From NCBI GenBank assembly GCA_017557345.1, contig JAFYZR010000009.1, positions 60,008 to 124,007 on the forward strand: a stretch of 64,000 bases of DNA. The letters are read 5' to 3'. The notes beneath the pieces were generated by a model. That model saw only the letters and a list, made by a program, of their open reading frames with translations, was not told the origin of the DNA and searched no databases. Both the position numbers and the translations under genes were made by a program. Shown one piece after another: positions 1-6,887 of the stretch (position 1 is the stretch's first letter; each line of letters begins with the position of its first letter). The DNA comes from Paludibacteraceae bacterium (GTDB lineage Bacteria; Bacteroidota; Bacteroidia; Bacteroidales; Paludibacteraceae).

Positions 1-160
1 TCAACTCTTTTATTGCCGGCAAAGAGGCATTGGAGTGGAAGATGCTGTAGGTCTTATTGTGAATGGCTATGCCAAGGAGGTAATGGATAAACTGCCGATG
101 GAATTTGCAGTAGAAGCACAAAAACTGCTTCAAGTTAGTCTTGAAGGAAGTGTTGGATAG
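1..160 (+). CDS. sufB: SufB, Fe-S cluster scaffold subunit (3' end only)
   Basis: Only the last 52 codons are in the window, read in the frame starting at base 2 and ending at the TAG at 158-160. The translated tail contains QLFYCRQRGIG, a DAV-x-LIVNGYAKEV block and the ending EFAVEAQKLL...SLEGSVG, which is the well-conserved C-terminus of SufB, the scaffold subunit of the SufBCD Fe-S assembly complex in the cytoplasm. SufC and SufD lie about 22 kb away, so the suf genes are not one contiguous operon here. The gene converges on murI with only 37 bp between them, and that gap holds a degenerate repeat copy. The 5' end lies outside the window. Confidence 0.9.
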   Translation, partial: QLFYCRQRGIGVEDAVGLIVNGYAKEVMDKLPMEFAVEAQKLLQVSLEGSVG

Positions 161-205
161 CTATTGCATAGGTATTAATAAGGTAATAACCTCGATACTA
201 TACGG
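161..205 (+). repeat. degenerate copy of the intergenic TAGGTATTGCATAGG repeat
   Basis: Contains TATTGCATAGGTA and then GGTAATAACCTCGATAC, matching other copies at 9.3, 32.0 and 46.0 kb, but the downstream AATACCGA part has decayed to ACTATACGG. It fills the gap between the sufB stop and the murI stop. Confidence 0.55.
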
Positions 206-1082
206 TTATAAGATCGATGTGTTGCGCATGGATGGGCGCAGAAAGAAATGTAGATGCCGATTGTGAGAAACGGTCGGCATTTTCTGTGGTTAAATAAGTG
301 CAGGTGCTGTTCTCGGATAACTGTTTTCGATATTCCGGATGACGAGCCAGATAATCTTTTAGACTTTCAGCCACAAGAGCACCTTGTGCGATGATTTGAA
401 TAGATCCGGCGACCTGTTCTATTTTTTTAGCCAAGAGTGGATAATGTGTGCATCCCAATACGAGTGTATCTATTTTTGAATCCTTGGATAGGATTTCTCG
501 CAAGTATAAATCTACAAAGTAGTCTGCGCCCGGCTTGTCATGTTCACCAGCTTCTATCAACGGAACCCACATTGGGCATGCCTGTTGCGAAATAGTAAGA
601 TTTGGCGCTATTTTTTGCAATTCTAACACATAGGATTCCGAAGAAACAGTAGCTGGCGTTCCTAAAATGCCTACGTGTCCGGTCTTTGTGATTCCCGGTA
701 CAGCTTCTACTGTTGGGCGAATAACGCCAAGTACATTGACTTTTTCGCGATTCGCATTTAATCTTTCGCTATTAATGATAGGCAGATCATGTTGCTGAAT
801 CGTCCGAAGTGCTTTAGCGGATGCTGTGTTACAGGCCAAAATAATAAGTGCACAATCTTGTTCAATAAGATATTTGACCGCCTCTAACGTGTACTGATAG
901 ATGACGTCAAACGAGTGCGTGCCATAAGGCGCACGTGCGTTGTCGCCCAAGTATAAATAATCATACTTGGGTAACACACGGCGGATTGACTCAAGAATAG
1001 TCAACCCGCCATATCCGCTATCAAAAATACCTATTTTAATAACTTGTTCGCTGCGTTGCAGCGTAGCTAATCTTAAGTGCAT
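198..1082 (-). CDS. murI: glutamate racemase
   Basis: Converts L-glutamate to D-glutamate for peptidoglycan in the cytoplasm. The protein (about 294 aa) has the N-terminal GIFDSGYGGLTIL signature, the first catalytic cysteine in LACNTASA and the second in LGCTHYPLL, which are the two Cys acid/base residues of the Asp/Glu racemase family. The start is uncertain: an ATG at 1082 and a GTG at 1088 both lie inside the upstream exbD gene, and conserved homology begins about 16 residues later at IKIGIFDSG. It is the last gene of the exbB-exbD run and overlaps the second exbD by about 47 bp, so it is probably co-transcribed and translationally coupled. Length is slightly above the usual 260-285 aa because of this N-terminal extension. 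Confidence 0.93.
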   Translation of the reverse strand: MHLRLATLQRSEQVIKIGIFDSGYGGLTILESIRRVLPKYDYLYLGDNARAPYGTHSFDVIYQYTLEAVKYLIEQDCALIILACNTASAKALRTIQQHDLPIINSERLNANREKVNVLGVIRPTVEAVPGITKTGHVGILGTPATVSSESYVLELQKIAPNLTISQQACPMWVPLIEAGEHDKPGADYFVDLYLREILSKDSKIDTLVLGCTHYPLLAKKIEQVAGSIQIIAQGALVAESLKDYLARHPEYRKQLSENSTCTYLTTENADRFSQSASTFLSAPIHAQHIDLITV

Positions 1083-1506
1083 AAGCACGACGAAGTTCCT
1101 GCTTGATATCAGCGATGATACCCATGCGGGTTTCCTTGTCTGCTTTAATAGAAACAGTCATCAAACCTTGCTCTGACTCTTTCATAGAAGAACGCTCATT
1201 AACGATATACTCGCCAATCTCTTTTACTTCTGCAAAAGCGTCATCGAGTTGGATACGTGTTTCTGCACCATACTGTTTGCGGAACTCTGCCGTCGGTGTA
1301 CCAACGTAGATGTAGCGCACAAGTGATTTCTTCTCCAGCTTCGTAAGCTCAGTAGCTTGCGGGTTCTTGAATTGAACCTTATAGCTGACCTCTTTCATGG
1401 ATGTAACCGACATGAAGAAGAACAGCAGCATGAAGATAATATCAGGGAGAGACGACGTATTCAGCGCCGGCATCTCACGTTTCTCATTTCTACGTATCTT
1501 TGCCAT
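1036..1506 (-). CDS. exbD: ExbD/TolR-family biopolymer transport protein (second copy)
   Basis: A 156-aa protein with a short basic cytoplasmic N-terminus, one membrane segment at about residues 18-38 containing the conserved proton-path aspartate in LPDIIFMLLFFF, and a periplasmic domain. ExbD works with ExbB to harvest proton motive force for TonB-type or related outer-membrane transport. The ATG at 1506 is chosen because MAKIRRNEK starts just before the family homology; longer in-frame extension would run into the upstream exbD. It follows the first exbD with a 1-bp gap. Two adjacent, different exbD genes after one exbB are common in Bacteroidota. Its 3' end overlaps murI. Confidence 0.9.
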   Translation of the reverse strand: MAKIRRNEKREMPALNTSSLPDIIFMLLFFFMSVTSMKEVSYKVQFKNPQATELTKLEKKSLVRYIYVGTPTAEFRKQYGAETRIQLDDAFAEVKEIGEYIVNERSSMKESEQGLMTVSIKADKETRMGIIADIKQELRRAYALKISYAATQRTSY

Positions 1507-1507
1507 A

Positions 1508-2086
1508 TCAATTACCGTAATTTTTAGGTTCAGCCTCCGAAATCTTTTGAGGATAGATCTTTTGGATCTGCTTTTGTTGATCCTCATCGAGTTCGTTGTA
1601 TGACTTATGGAAATACTTTTGCGCGCATTCTTCACGCAATTCATTATACGCCGCTACAAGTTCGTTCTGAACGTCCAAATATGCTTGATATTGTGTATCC
1701 ACATCGTTTTGAACGGAGATCACGTGGTCTTTCGTGTATTTGAGTACACCAAAAGGAGCGCCGAAATCCTCTTCAAACAACTTTGGATAATAGTCCGCAT
1801 TCTCTTCGTTCAGTATGAACTTCTTGGCGTTTTCTCGAAGTTGCTTCACATCCATCAACTGGCCTTGCACCATCAATTGGTTAGCGGAGTTAATCTTCAC
1901 TACCAACAGGTTTCGCTTGTTGATATCCTTATCCTCAATCTTTTGGTCTGGAGGAATAGGAGCAGGCAGACGGCGAGCCAGTCCTTGGTTAACATCCATA
2001 GAGGTGGTAACCAAGAAGAAAATCAGCAACAGGAACGAGATGTCGGCCATGGAGCTGGCGTTGATCTGTGGGACTTTCTTTGCCAT
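1508..2086 (-). CDS. exbD: ExbD/TolR-family biopolymer transport protein (first copy)
   Basis: A 192-aa ExbD-like protein: basic start, a single membrane helix at about residues 10-30 with the conserved Asp in MADISFLLLIFFL, then a periplasmic part longer than in standard ExbD (about 135-145 aa). The C-terminal 60 residues are hydrophilic and rich in Tyr, Glu and Gln, and have no recognisable motif. It sits 12 bp after the four-helix membrane protein gene and 1 bp before the second exbD, so the operon reads exbB, membrane protein, exbD, exbD, murI. The two ExbD proteins differ in length and periplasmic sequence and may form a heteromeric stator unit; that is inference. Confidence 0.9.
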   Translation of the reverse strand: MAKKVPQINASSMADISFLLLIFFLVTTSMDVNQGLARRLPAPIPPDQKIEDKDINKRNLLVVKINSANQLMVQGQLMDVKQLRENAKKFILNEENADYYPKLFEEDFGAPFGVLKYTKDHVISVQNDVDTQYQAYLDVQNELVAAYNELREECAQKYFHKSYNELDEDQQKQIQKIYPQKISEAEPKNYGN

Positions 2087-2098
2087 GATAAATGTGTT

Positions 2099-2578
2099 TT
2101 ACTTCGATAGTTTTTTAGTATGTATGTATCCCCAAATCATCGTAGCGATTGTTGCAGCGAAGAGGAAATAGCAAGCATAGATAACCGCGTCAGCGAGTTG
2201 TGCCCATGCGCCCTCGTTATCGGTGCCTTCATAGCCGATGATGTTGATTTTCTCCGGGCTTCCGAGGAACCAGCAGAGGCAAGCCAAAAGGATAAAACCG
2301 CAAACAACACCCAGTGTCATATACGCTTTGCGGCGGTTCGTTTTCCAGTTATTGGCAAACTCTACTATTACCACAGCCAGAGTAACTAGGATTACAATCG
2401 CCAAAAGGATGTAAACCCAGATGAGGAATGCATTGGTGAAACGAGGAATATCCAGGAAATCACCCGCAACCTCCAAACTACCGTTTGAGCCACCAAGGAA
2501 GAACAACGCGATAAACACGATGCCCAATGCCAAGAGTGACCAAAGGGTAATTTTAGGTAATAATTTATAGTTTTTCAT
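2099..2578 (-). CDS. four-helix membrane protein of the ExbBD operon, function unknown
   Basis: A 159-aa protein with four predicted membrane segments, at about residues 8-30, 47-75, 84-108 and 128-152, and little outside the membrane. I do not recognise a named domain. In many Bacteroidota a small polytopic protein lies between exbB and the two exbD genes, as here, so a role as an accessory subunit of the stator complex is plausible but unproven. It starts at the ATG at 2578, about 55 bp after exbB; that gap contains four heptamer repeats. Confidence 0.75.
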   Translation of the reverse strand: MKNYKLLPKITLWSLLALGIVFIALFFLGGSNGSLEVAGDFLDIPRFTNAFLIWVYILLAIVILVTLAVVIVEFANNWKTNRRKAYMTLGVVCGFILLACLCWFLGSPEKINIIGYEGTDNEGAWAQLADAVIYACYFLFAATIATMIWGYIHTKKLSK

Positions 2579-2606
2579 ATTGCTCAGAATTTTAGAAATT
2601 AGTGTT

Positions 2607-2634
2607 CAGCTATCAGCTTTCAGCAGTCAGCTAT
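2607..2634. repeat. four tandem degenerate heptamers (CAGCTAT type)
   Basis: CAGCTAT, CAGCTTT, CAGCAGT, CAGCTAT follow each other without gaps between exbB and the next gene; the last unit touches the exbB stop codon. This is the same style of short degenerate repeat seen elsewhere in the window. Confidence 0.75.
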
Positions 2635-3461
2635 TATTTCTTTCCTTTCTTCTGGGCAGCATCGAACTCTACTACGATATCAAGCAGGCTAATCGAGCTG
2701 TCCTCCATTTCATTCACCAGACCTTCAACAAGGCTCAGAATGTAGTTGTAGAACAACTGCAGAACGACAGCAATAATCAAACCGAGCAACGTGGTCAACA
2801 AGGCAACCTTGATACCGCCGGCAACAACTGTTGCAGAAATATCACCAACCTGTTGAATCTTATCGAATGCCTCGATCATACCGATGATGGTTCCCAAGAA
2901 TCCGAGAGACGGAGCGATAGCGATGAACAGTGTAATCCAGGAAAGGTTCTTTTCCAAAAGACCGAGTTGAACACCACCGTAGGAAGCAACAGTCTTCTCA
3001 ACAACATCGATGCCTTCATCATAACGGCTCAAACCTTGATAGAAGATTGAAGCCACAGGGCCACGCGTGTTGCGGCATACATCCAATGCTTTCTCAATTC
3101 CACCTTCTTTCAGAGCAGCCTCAATATTTGCGAGCAACTCCTTCGTGTTTGTCTTACTCAAAGACAGATAGATAATACGCTCAATACAGAGAGCGAGACC
3201 GAATACAAGAGTAATGAGAGTCAGCGCCATAAAGCCTGCGCCACCTTCAATAAACTTCGTCTTCAAGGTCTTGTGAAGAGCTACTAAGCCACCGGCTTCC
3301 TCTGCAGGAGCCTCTGCTACTTCTTCAGCTGCAGGAGCAGCTTCATCTACTTGTTCAACAGCAGCTTCCTCAGGAGCAGCTGCTTCTTCTTGTGCCATCA
3401 TAACTGCGCTGCCAAAAGTCAGCATAGCCAGCACTGTAAGGGTTGCAAATACTTTTTTCAT
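2634..3461 (-). CDS. exbB: ExbB/TolQ/MotA-family proton channel protein
   Basis: Inner-membrane channel subunit that forms the proton-driven motor with ExbD. The 275-aa protein starts with a cleavable-looking signal (MKKVFATLTVLAML...), then an Ala/Glu-rich acidic stretch at residues 24-57, then a MotA/TolQ/ExbB domain with membrane segments at about 77-97, 165-190 and 210-240. The middle part carries SLGFLGTIIGMIEAF and the last helix region VALLTTLLGLIIAV, both hallmarks of the family. The N-terminal signal plus acidic region is an extension seen in many Bacteroidota ExbB proteins. It is the first gene of the operon and lies 50 bp downstream of tRNA-Ser(GGA) on the same strand; no separate TAnnTTTG box was found between them, so read-through from the tRNA promoter is possible. 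Confidence 0.93.
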   Translation of the reverse strand: MKKVFATLTVLAMLTFGSAVMMAQEEAAAPEEAAVEQVDEAAPAAEEVAEAPAEEAGGLVALHKTLKTKFIEGGAGFMALTLITLVFGLALCIERIIYLSLSKTNTKELLANIEAALKEGGIEKALDVCRNTRGPVASIFYQGLSRYDEGIDVVEKTVASYGGVQLGLLEKNLSWITLFIAIAPSLGFLGTIIGMIEAFDKIQQVGDISATVVAGGIKVALLTTLLGLIIAVVLQLFYNYILSLVEGLVNEMEDSSISLLDIVVEFDAAQKKGKK

Positions 3462-3510
3462 GAGATAAAAAATTTGTTAATTAAGTTATTTTGTGTGTTT
3501 TGTGTTTTTG

Positions 3511-3598
3511 CGGAGAGACGGGGATTCGAACCCCGGAAACACTTTTGGCGTTTACACGCTTTCCAGGCGTGCCTCTTCAACCACTCGAGCATCTCTCC
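3511..3598 (-). tRNA. tRNA-Ser (anticodon GGA)
   Basis: Minus-strand cloverleaf of 88 nt with 7-bp acceptor GGAGAGA/TCTCTCC, anticodon stem CACGC/GCGTG around loop CTGGAAA (anticodon GGA, reads UCC/UCU), a long variable arm as expected for tRNA-Ser, and T-arm GGGGTTCGAATCCCC. CCA is not encoded. Confidence 0.96.
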
Positions 3599-3634
3599 TT
3601 CGCGCCAACAAGCGCTTTTTATCAAAATCGGCCA

Positions 3635-3666
3635 CAAAGTTACTATAAAATTTTCAAATACGCAAA
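3635..3666 (-). promoter_or_regulatory. Bacteroidota-type promoter for tRNA-Ser(GGA)
   Basis: On the minus strand, TTTG at 3666-3663 and TAACTTTG at 3642-3635, separated by 20 nt, about 37 bp upstream of the tRNA. Confidence 0.8.
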
Positions 3667-3694
3667 TTTATATGCAATTTTTTTACAATTTGCC

Positions 3695-4489
3695 TTATTT
3701 TATGCCGAAAAGTTGACGTGCGTTTGCGCTTGTTTCCTCTATAATCCGTTCTGCGCTACATTTGTACACTTGCGCCAAACGCTCAACAACAAGAATCATC
3801 AGTCGGCTCTCATTTCTTTCTCCACGATGTGGAGTAGGAGCCAGATAGGGACCGTCTGTTTCCAAAACGATGCGTTCCAAAGGCACTCGGGCAAAGCGTT
3901 CATTGCCCGCTAAAACTTCCGATAATTTGCAATTTTTAAAAGTCAGAACGCCGCCGATTCCAAGATACAAACCCATGTCCAAAATCTGTTGTGCGGTCTC
4001 GTGACTTCCGTTAAAACAATGAACAACTCCGCGGAGACGATGGGAAGAATCAATTTTAGATTGTAATATTTTTAACGTATCTTCTGTCGCATCGCGGTTA
4101 TGAATCATGATGGGCAAATCCAATTCTTGCGCTAAGTCTATCTGACGTTTAAAAACCTCTTGCTGAGCATCCTTAAAAGTAGTATCCCAATAATAATCCA
4201 AGCCGATTTCGCCAATGGCCACCAGTTCTTGCCGATTTTTGCGAATGGCCTGCTCAATAATTGCCCATTGTTCTTGCCAATCCTCTTTTACATCTTGCGG
4301 ATGAAAGCCCAAACCGGCATAGCAAAAGCCCGGATGGCGGCGGCAAATAGCCAAAATGCCGTCAATCGACTTAGCGTTTACACCTGGAACAATCATCGCC
4401 TCAACGCCTGATTCGCGTTGGCGAGTGATCATTTCTTCGCGATCTGTCGCATATTCTTCTTCGTCCAAATGTATATGAGTATCTATCAT
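3695..4489 (-). CDS. tatD: TatD family metal-dependent hydrolase (DNase)
   Basis: Cytoplasmic TIM-barrel hydrolase of the amidohydrolase superfamily; characterised TatD enzymes are 3'-5' exonucleases. The 264-aa protein has the metal ligands in order: MIDTHIHLD (HxH), the glutamate of GEIGLDYYW, MIHNRDA, VVHCFNGS, and ETDGPYLAP near the C-terminus. The substrate-neutral call is kept because family members differ in specificity. The ATG at 4489 starts directly at the HxH motif. It lies downstream of queA on the same strand with about 70 bp between, which is filled with the intergenic repeat. Confidence 0.93.
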   Translation of the reverse strand: MIDTHIHLDEEEYATDREEMITRQRESGVEAMIVPGVNAKSIDGILAICRRHPGFCYAGLGFHPQDVKEDWQEQWAIIEQAIRKNRQELVAIGEIGLDYYWDTTFKDAQQEVFKRQIDLAQELDLPIMIHNRDATEDTLKILQSKIDSSHRLRGVVHCFNGSHETAQQILDMGLYLGIGGVLTFKNCKLSEVLAGNERFARVPLERIVLETDGPYLAPTPHRGERNESRLMILVVERLAQVYKCSAERIIEETSANARQLFGIK

Positions 4490-4500
4490 AGTTGTCTCTC

Positions 4501-4572
4501 GGTATTTTATCGGGGGGTAATCGGTATTATGTCGAGGTTTTATCGGTATTATGTCGGGGTTTTATCGGGATA
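4501..4572 (-). repeat. intergenic repeat copy with two 22-bp tandem sub-units
   Basis: In plus orientation the core TCGGTATTATGTCG(A/G)GG occurs twice in tandem, each followed by TTTTA, then TCGGGATAAAA; this is the reverse orientation of the copies at 9.3 and 32.0 kb. The element lies between tatD and queA and supplies the last three codons and the stop of queA. Confidence 0.8.
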
Positions 4573-5743
4573 AAATACTGCTATCTCCGTAACTTAAAAA
4601 TCGAAAATCATGATCTAACGCGTAGTCATAAATGGATTTCCAATCGCCACCGACAAAGGCGCTAACCAATAGCAATAATGTTGATTGCGGCTGATGGAAA
4701 TTGGTGATTAGTTGATCCACTACGTGGAATTGATAACCCGGTTTAATCATGATTTGCGTCTCTGCATGCAAAGTGTCCTGTCCCGTCGCATCCATCCAAT
4801 CCAAAAGCGATTGTAAAGCCTCTTTCGCACTCATCGGATATTCGCACTCATAAGGTTCAAACTGCCCGACAAAAGCTGCTTGCTTGCAACCCATGAAATA
4901 CAAGCTTTCCAGCGTTCGCATGCTGGTTGTTCCAACGGCAACAATCTTTCCTAATTTGCGCAAAATATGCGCAATTGTCTCACGCGGAACGGCAATAATC
5001 TCTGTGTGCATCACATGCTCATTGGCATCTGCGGTTTTAACGGGCAAGAATGTTCCCGCGCCGACATGTAATGTCAATTCTTCCGTTTCAATGCCTCTGT
5101 TTCGCAAATCATCCAAAACGCGTTCCGTGAAATGCAATCCCGCCGTAGGCGCAGCAACCGAACCTTTGATCCGCGAGTAAACCGTTTGATAGGTCGTCTT
5201 GTCGCTCTCTTCGGTTTTACGGTTCAAATAGGGCGGAATAGGTAATTCGCCGATGGCATCCAATATCTCTGCAAAACTTACATTTTCTCCGTCCCAATCA
5301 AATCGAACAGCATATGTGTTTCCAATACTCTCGCCTTTGTGTGCCCGAAAAGTTATTCCTAAACTCTCAACTTTAAACTCTAAACTTTCCATGTGCCATT
5401 TCTTGGCATTTCCTACCATGCATTTCCATGTACAGCCGGTCGTGCTGCCGAGCGATAACTGATAGTCGTGAGGCGTTAGCGGTTCCAGGCAAAATACTTC
5501 AATCCTAGCACCGGTAGGTTTATGGAATTCCAAGCGCGCCTGTATCACGCGCGTGTTATTGTAGATAAGGAGAGAATTTGGCACAATATAATCGCCCACA
5601 TTATAAAAATGGTCCTCACTCACTTGTCCGTTGCGATAAACCAGCAATTTGCTATGATCACGTTCCGCTAACGGATATTTGGCGATGCGCTCATCCGGCA
5701 ATGGGTAATTATAATCAGCGATATAAATCGGCTCTTTTTCCAT
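4562..5743 (-). CDS. queA: tRNA preQ1(34) S-adenosylmethionine ribosyltransferase-isomerase
   Basis: Penultimate step of queuosine synthesis: adds the ribosyl part of SAM to preQ1 in tRNA. The 393-aa protein has the QueA N-terminal block (YPLAERDHSKLLVY), the central SRIKGSVAAPTAGLHFT, LHVGAGTFLPV, and the C-terminal LITNFHQPQSTLLLLVSAF. It is about 40 residues longer than typical QueA; part of the excess, at about residues 117-129, is encoded by short AAACTTTAA/AAACTCT repeats (5353-5390). The start ATG at 5743 lies 28 bp inside the preceding methyltransferase gene. The extreme C-terminus is encoded by the intergenic repeat. Function is secure from the conserved blocks. Confidence 0.95.
   Translation of the reverse strand: MEKEPIYIADYNYPLPDERIAKYPLAERDHSKLLVYRNGQVSEDHFYNVGDYIVPNSLLIYNNTRVIQARLEFHKPTGARIEVFCLEPLTPHDYQLSLGSTTGCTWKCMVGNAKKWHMESLEFKVESLGITFRAHKGESIGNTYAVRFDWDGENVSFAEILDAIGELPIPPYLNRKTEESDKTTYQTVYSRIKGSVAAPTAGLHFTERVLDDLRNRGIETEELTLHVGAGTFLPVKTADANEHVMHTEIIAVPRETIAHILRKLGKIVAVGTTSMRTLESLYFMGCKQAAFVGQFEPYECEYPMSAKEALQSLLDWMDATGQDTLHAETQIMIKPGYQFHVVDQLITNFHQPQSTLLLLVSAFVGGDWKSIYDYALDHDFRFLSYGDSSILSR
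5353..5390 (-). repeat. in-frame short repeats inside queA
   Basis: Plus-strand words TAAACTCTCAACTTT and AAACTCTAAACTTTCC repeat within the coding region and encode a Ser-Leu-Glu-rich surface insert (SLEFKVESLG) absent from the usual QueA core. Confidence 0.6.
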
Positions 5744-6887
5744 TAAAAAGTTCGTATTTGTTAAATTGGCAATCCAATTCTCCGTTTAACAATCTCATTT
5801 TTTTGCTTGGCTTGAGTCCAATACATTTCATGGCTGCTTCGTTGGAAGAAATAATCCAAGCGGTAGAATCGGCAAACTGATGTTTTAATGCCGTACCGAT
5901 TTTGCCGTATAGTTCTTCCATATCTTTATTGCTTGCCAGGCGTTCGCCATATGGCGGATTAATCATCACTAATCCTTCTCCGCCTTTTAGTTCTTCCAAG
6001 CGTATCTGCCGTAATTCTATCTCTTTTGCCACTCCCGCGGATTTGACGTTTTTCTGCGCTTGCTGAATGGCATAGAATGAGGCATCGGAGCCATAAATCT
6101 TATGCGTAAACTCTCGTTCCTGACTGTCATCATTATAAATCTCGCACCATAAATCTTCGTCAAAATCCGGCCATTTCTCAAAGCCAAAACTTTTGCGGAA
6201 TACGCCTGGCGCGATATTTCTGGCTATTAATGCCGCTTCAATCGGAATGGTTCCAGAGCCGCACATGGGATCATAGAAATCGCTTTGCCCGTTCCATCCG
6301 GCCAGTAGCAACATACCTGCCGCCAGCACTTCATTTATCGGCGCTTCTGTTGTAGCCACACGATAACCGCGCTTGTGCAAACTCTCGCCGCTGCTATCCA
6401 AACTGACCGTCACTTGTTCGTTGGCGATATGCACATTGATGCGCAGATCAGGATTGTTCACTTCCACATTTGGCCGCTTTCCCGCTTTCTCGCTCCAATA
6501 GTCTGCAATCGCATCTTTGACACGGTAAGTCACAAACCGGCTGTTCCGCAAAATCTCGCTATAAACCGTAGCATCGATGGCAAAAGTCGAATCCACTTTC
6601 ATATATTTCGACCACTCGATAGATTTGACAATCTCATACAATTGGTCTTCCGGCTTCACATTCTTCCCTTTAGGGGAGAAACGAAGCGAGGCTTGTTTGA
6701 TCTCCTCAAGCACTCTTAAAGCGGTACGCAAGCAGAAATTAGCCCGATAAAGCATCGCTTTGTCGCCTGTGAAAGAAACAGCACGACGCCCTATTTGGAC
6801 ATTGTTGGCGCCCAGAGCGATTAACTCTTGCGCCAACACTTCTTCCAGACCTTTGAAGGTCTTTGCTATGAATGAAAATTCCTTCAC
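5715..6887 (-). CDS. THUMP-domain class I rRNA (guanine-N2) methyltransferase
   Basis: A 390-aa protein of the RlmL-N-terminal/YpsC type. The first 160 residues form the ferredoxin-like plus THUMP RNA-binding region (KTFKGLEEVLAQEL at the start); the rest is a Rossmann methyltransferase with SAM motif DPMCGSGTIPIEAALIA and the catalytic NPPYGERL tetrad typical of exocyclic-amine methylation. By family it should methylate a guanine in 23S rRNA, but the exact position cannot be told from sequence. It starts with the ATG at 6887, directly after the stop of the beta-helix gene (no gap), and overlaps queA by 29 bp, so the three genes are probably one transcript. Confidence 0.9.
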   Translation of the reverse strand: MKEFSFIAKTFKGLEEVLAQELIALGANNVQIGRRAVSFTGDKAMLYRANFCLRTALRVLEEIKQASLRFSPKGKNVKPEDQLYEIVKSIEWSKYMKVDSTFAIDATVYSEILRNSRFVTYRVKDAIADYWSEKAGKRPNVEVNNPDLRINVHIANEQVTVSLDSSGESLHKRGYRVATTEAPINEVLAAGMLLLAGWNGQSDFYDPMCGSGTIPIEAALIARNIAPGVFRKSFGFEKWPDFDEDLWCEIYNDDSQEREFTHKIYGSDASFYAIQQAQKNVKSAGVAKEIELRQIRLEELKGGEGLVMINPPYGERLASNKDMEELYGKIGTALKHQFADSTAWIISSNEAAMKCIGLKPSKKMRLLNGELDCQFNKYELFNGKRADLYR

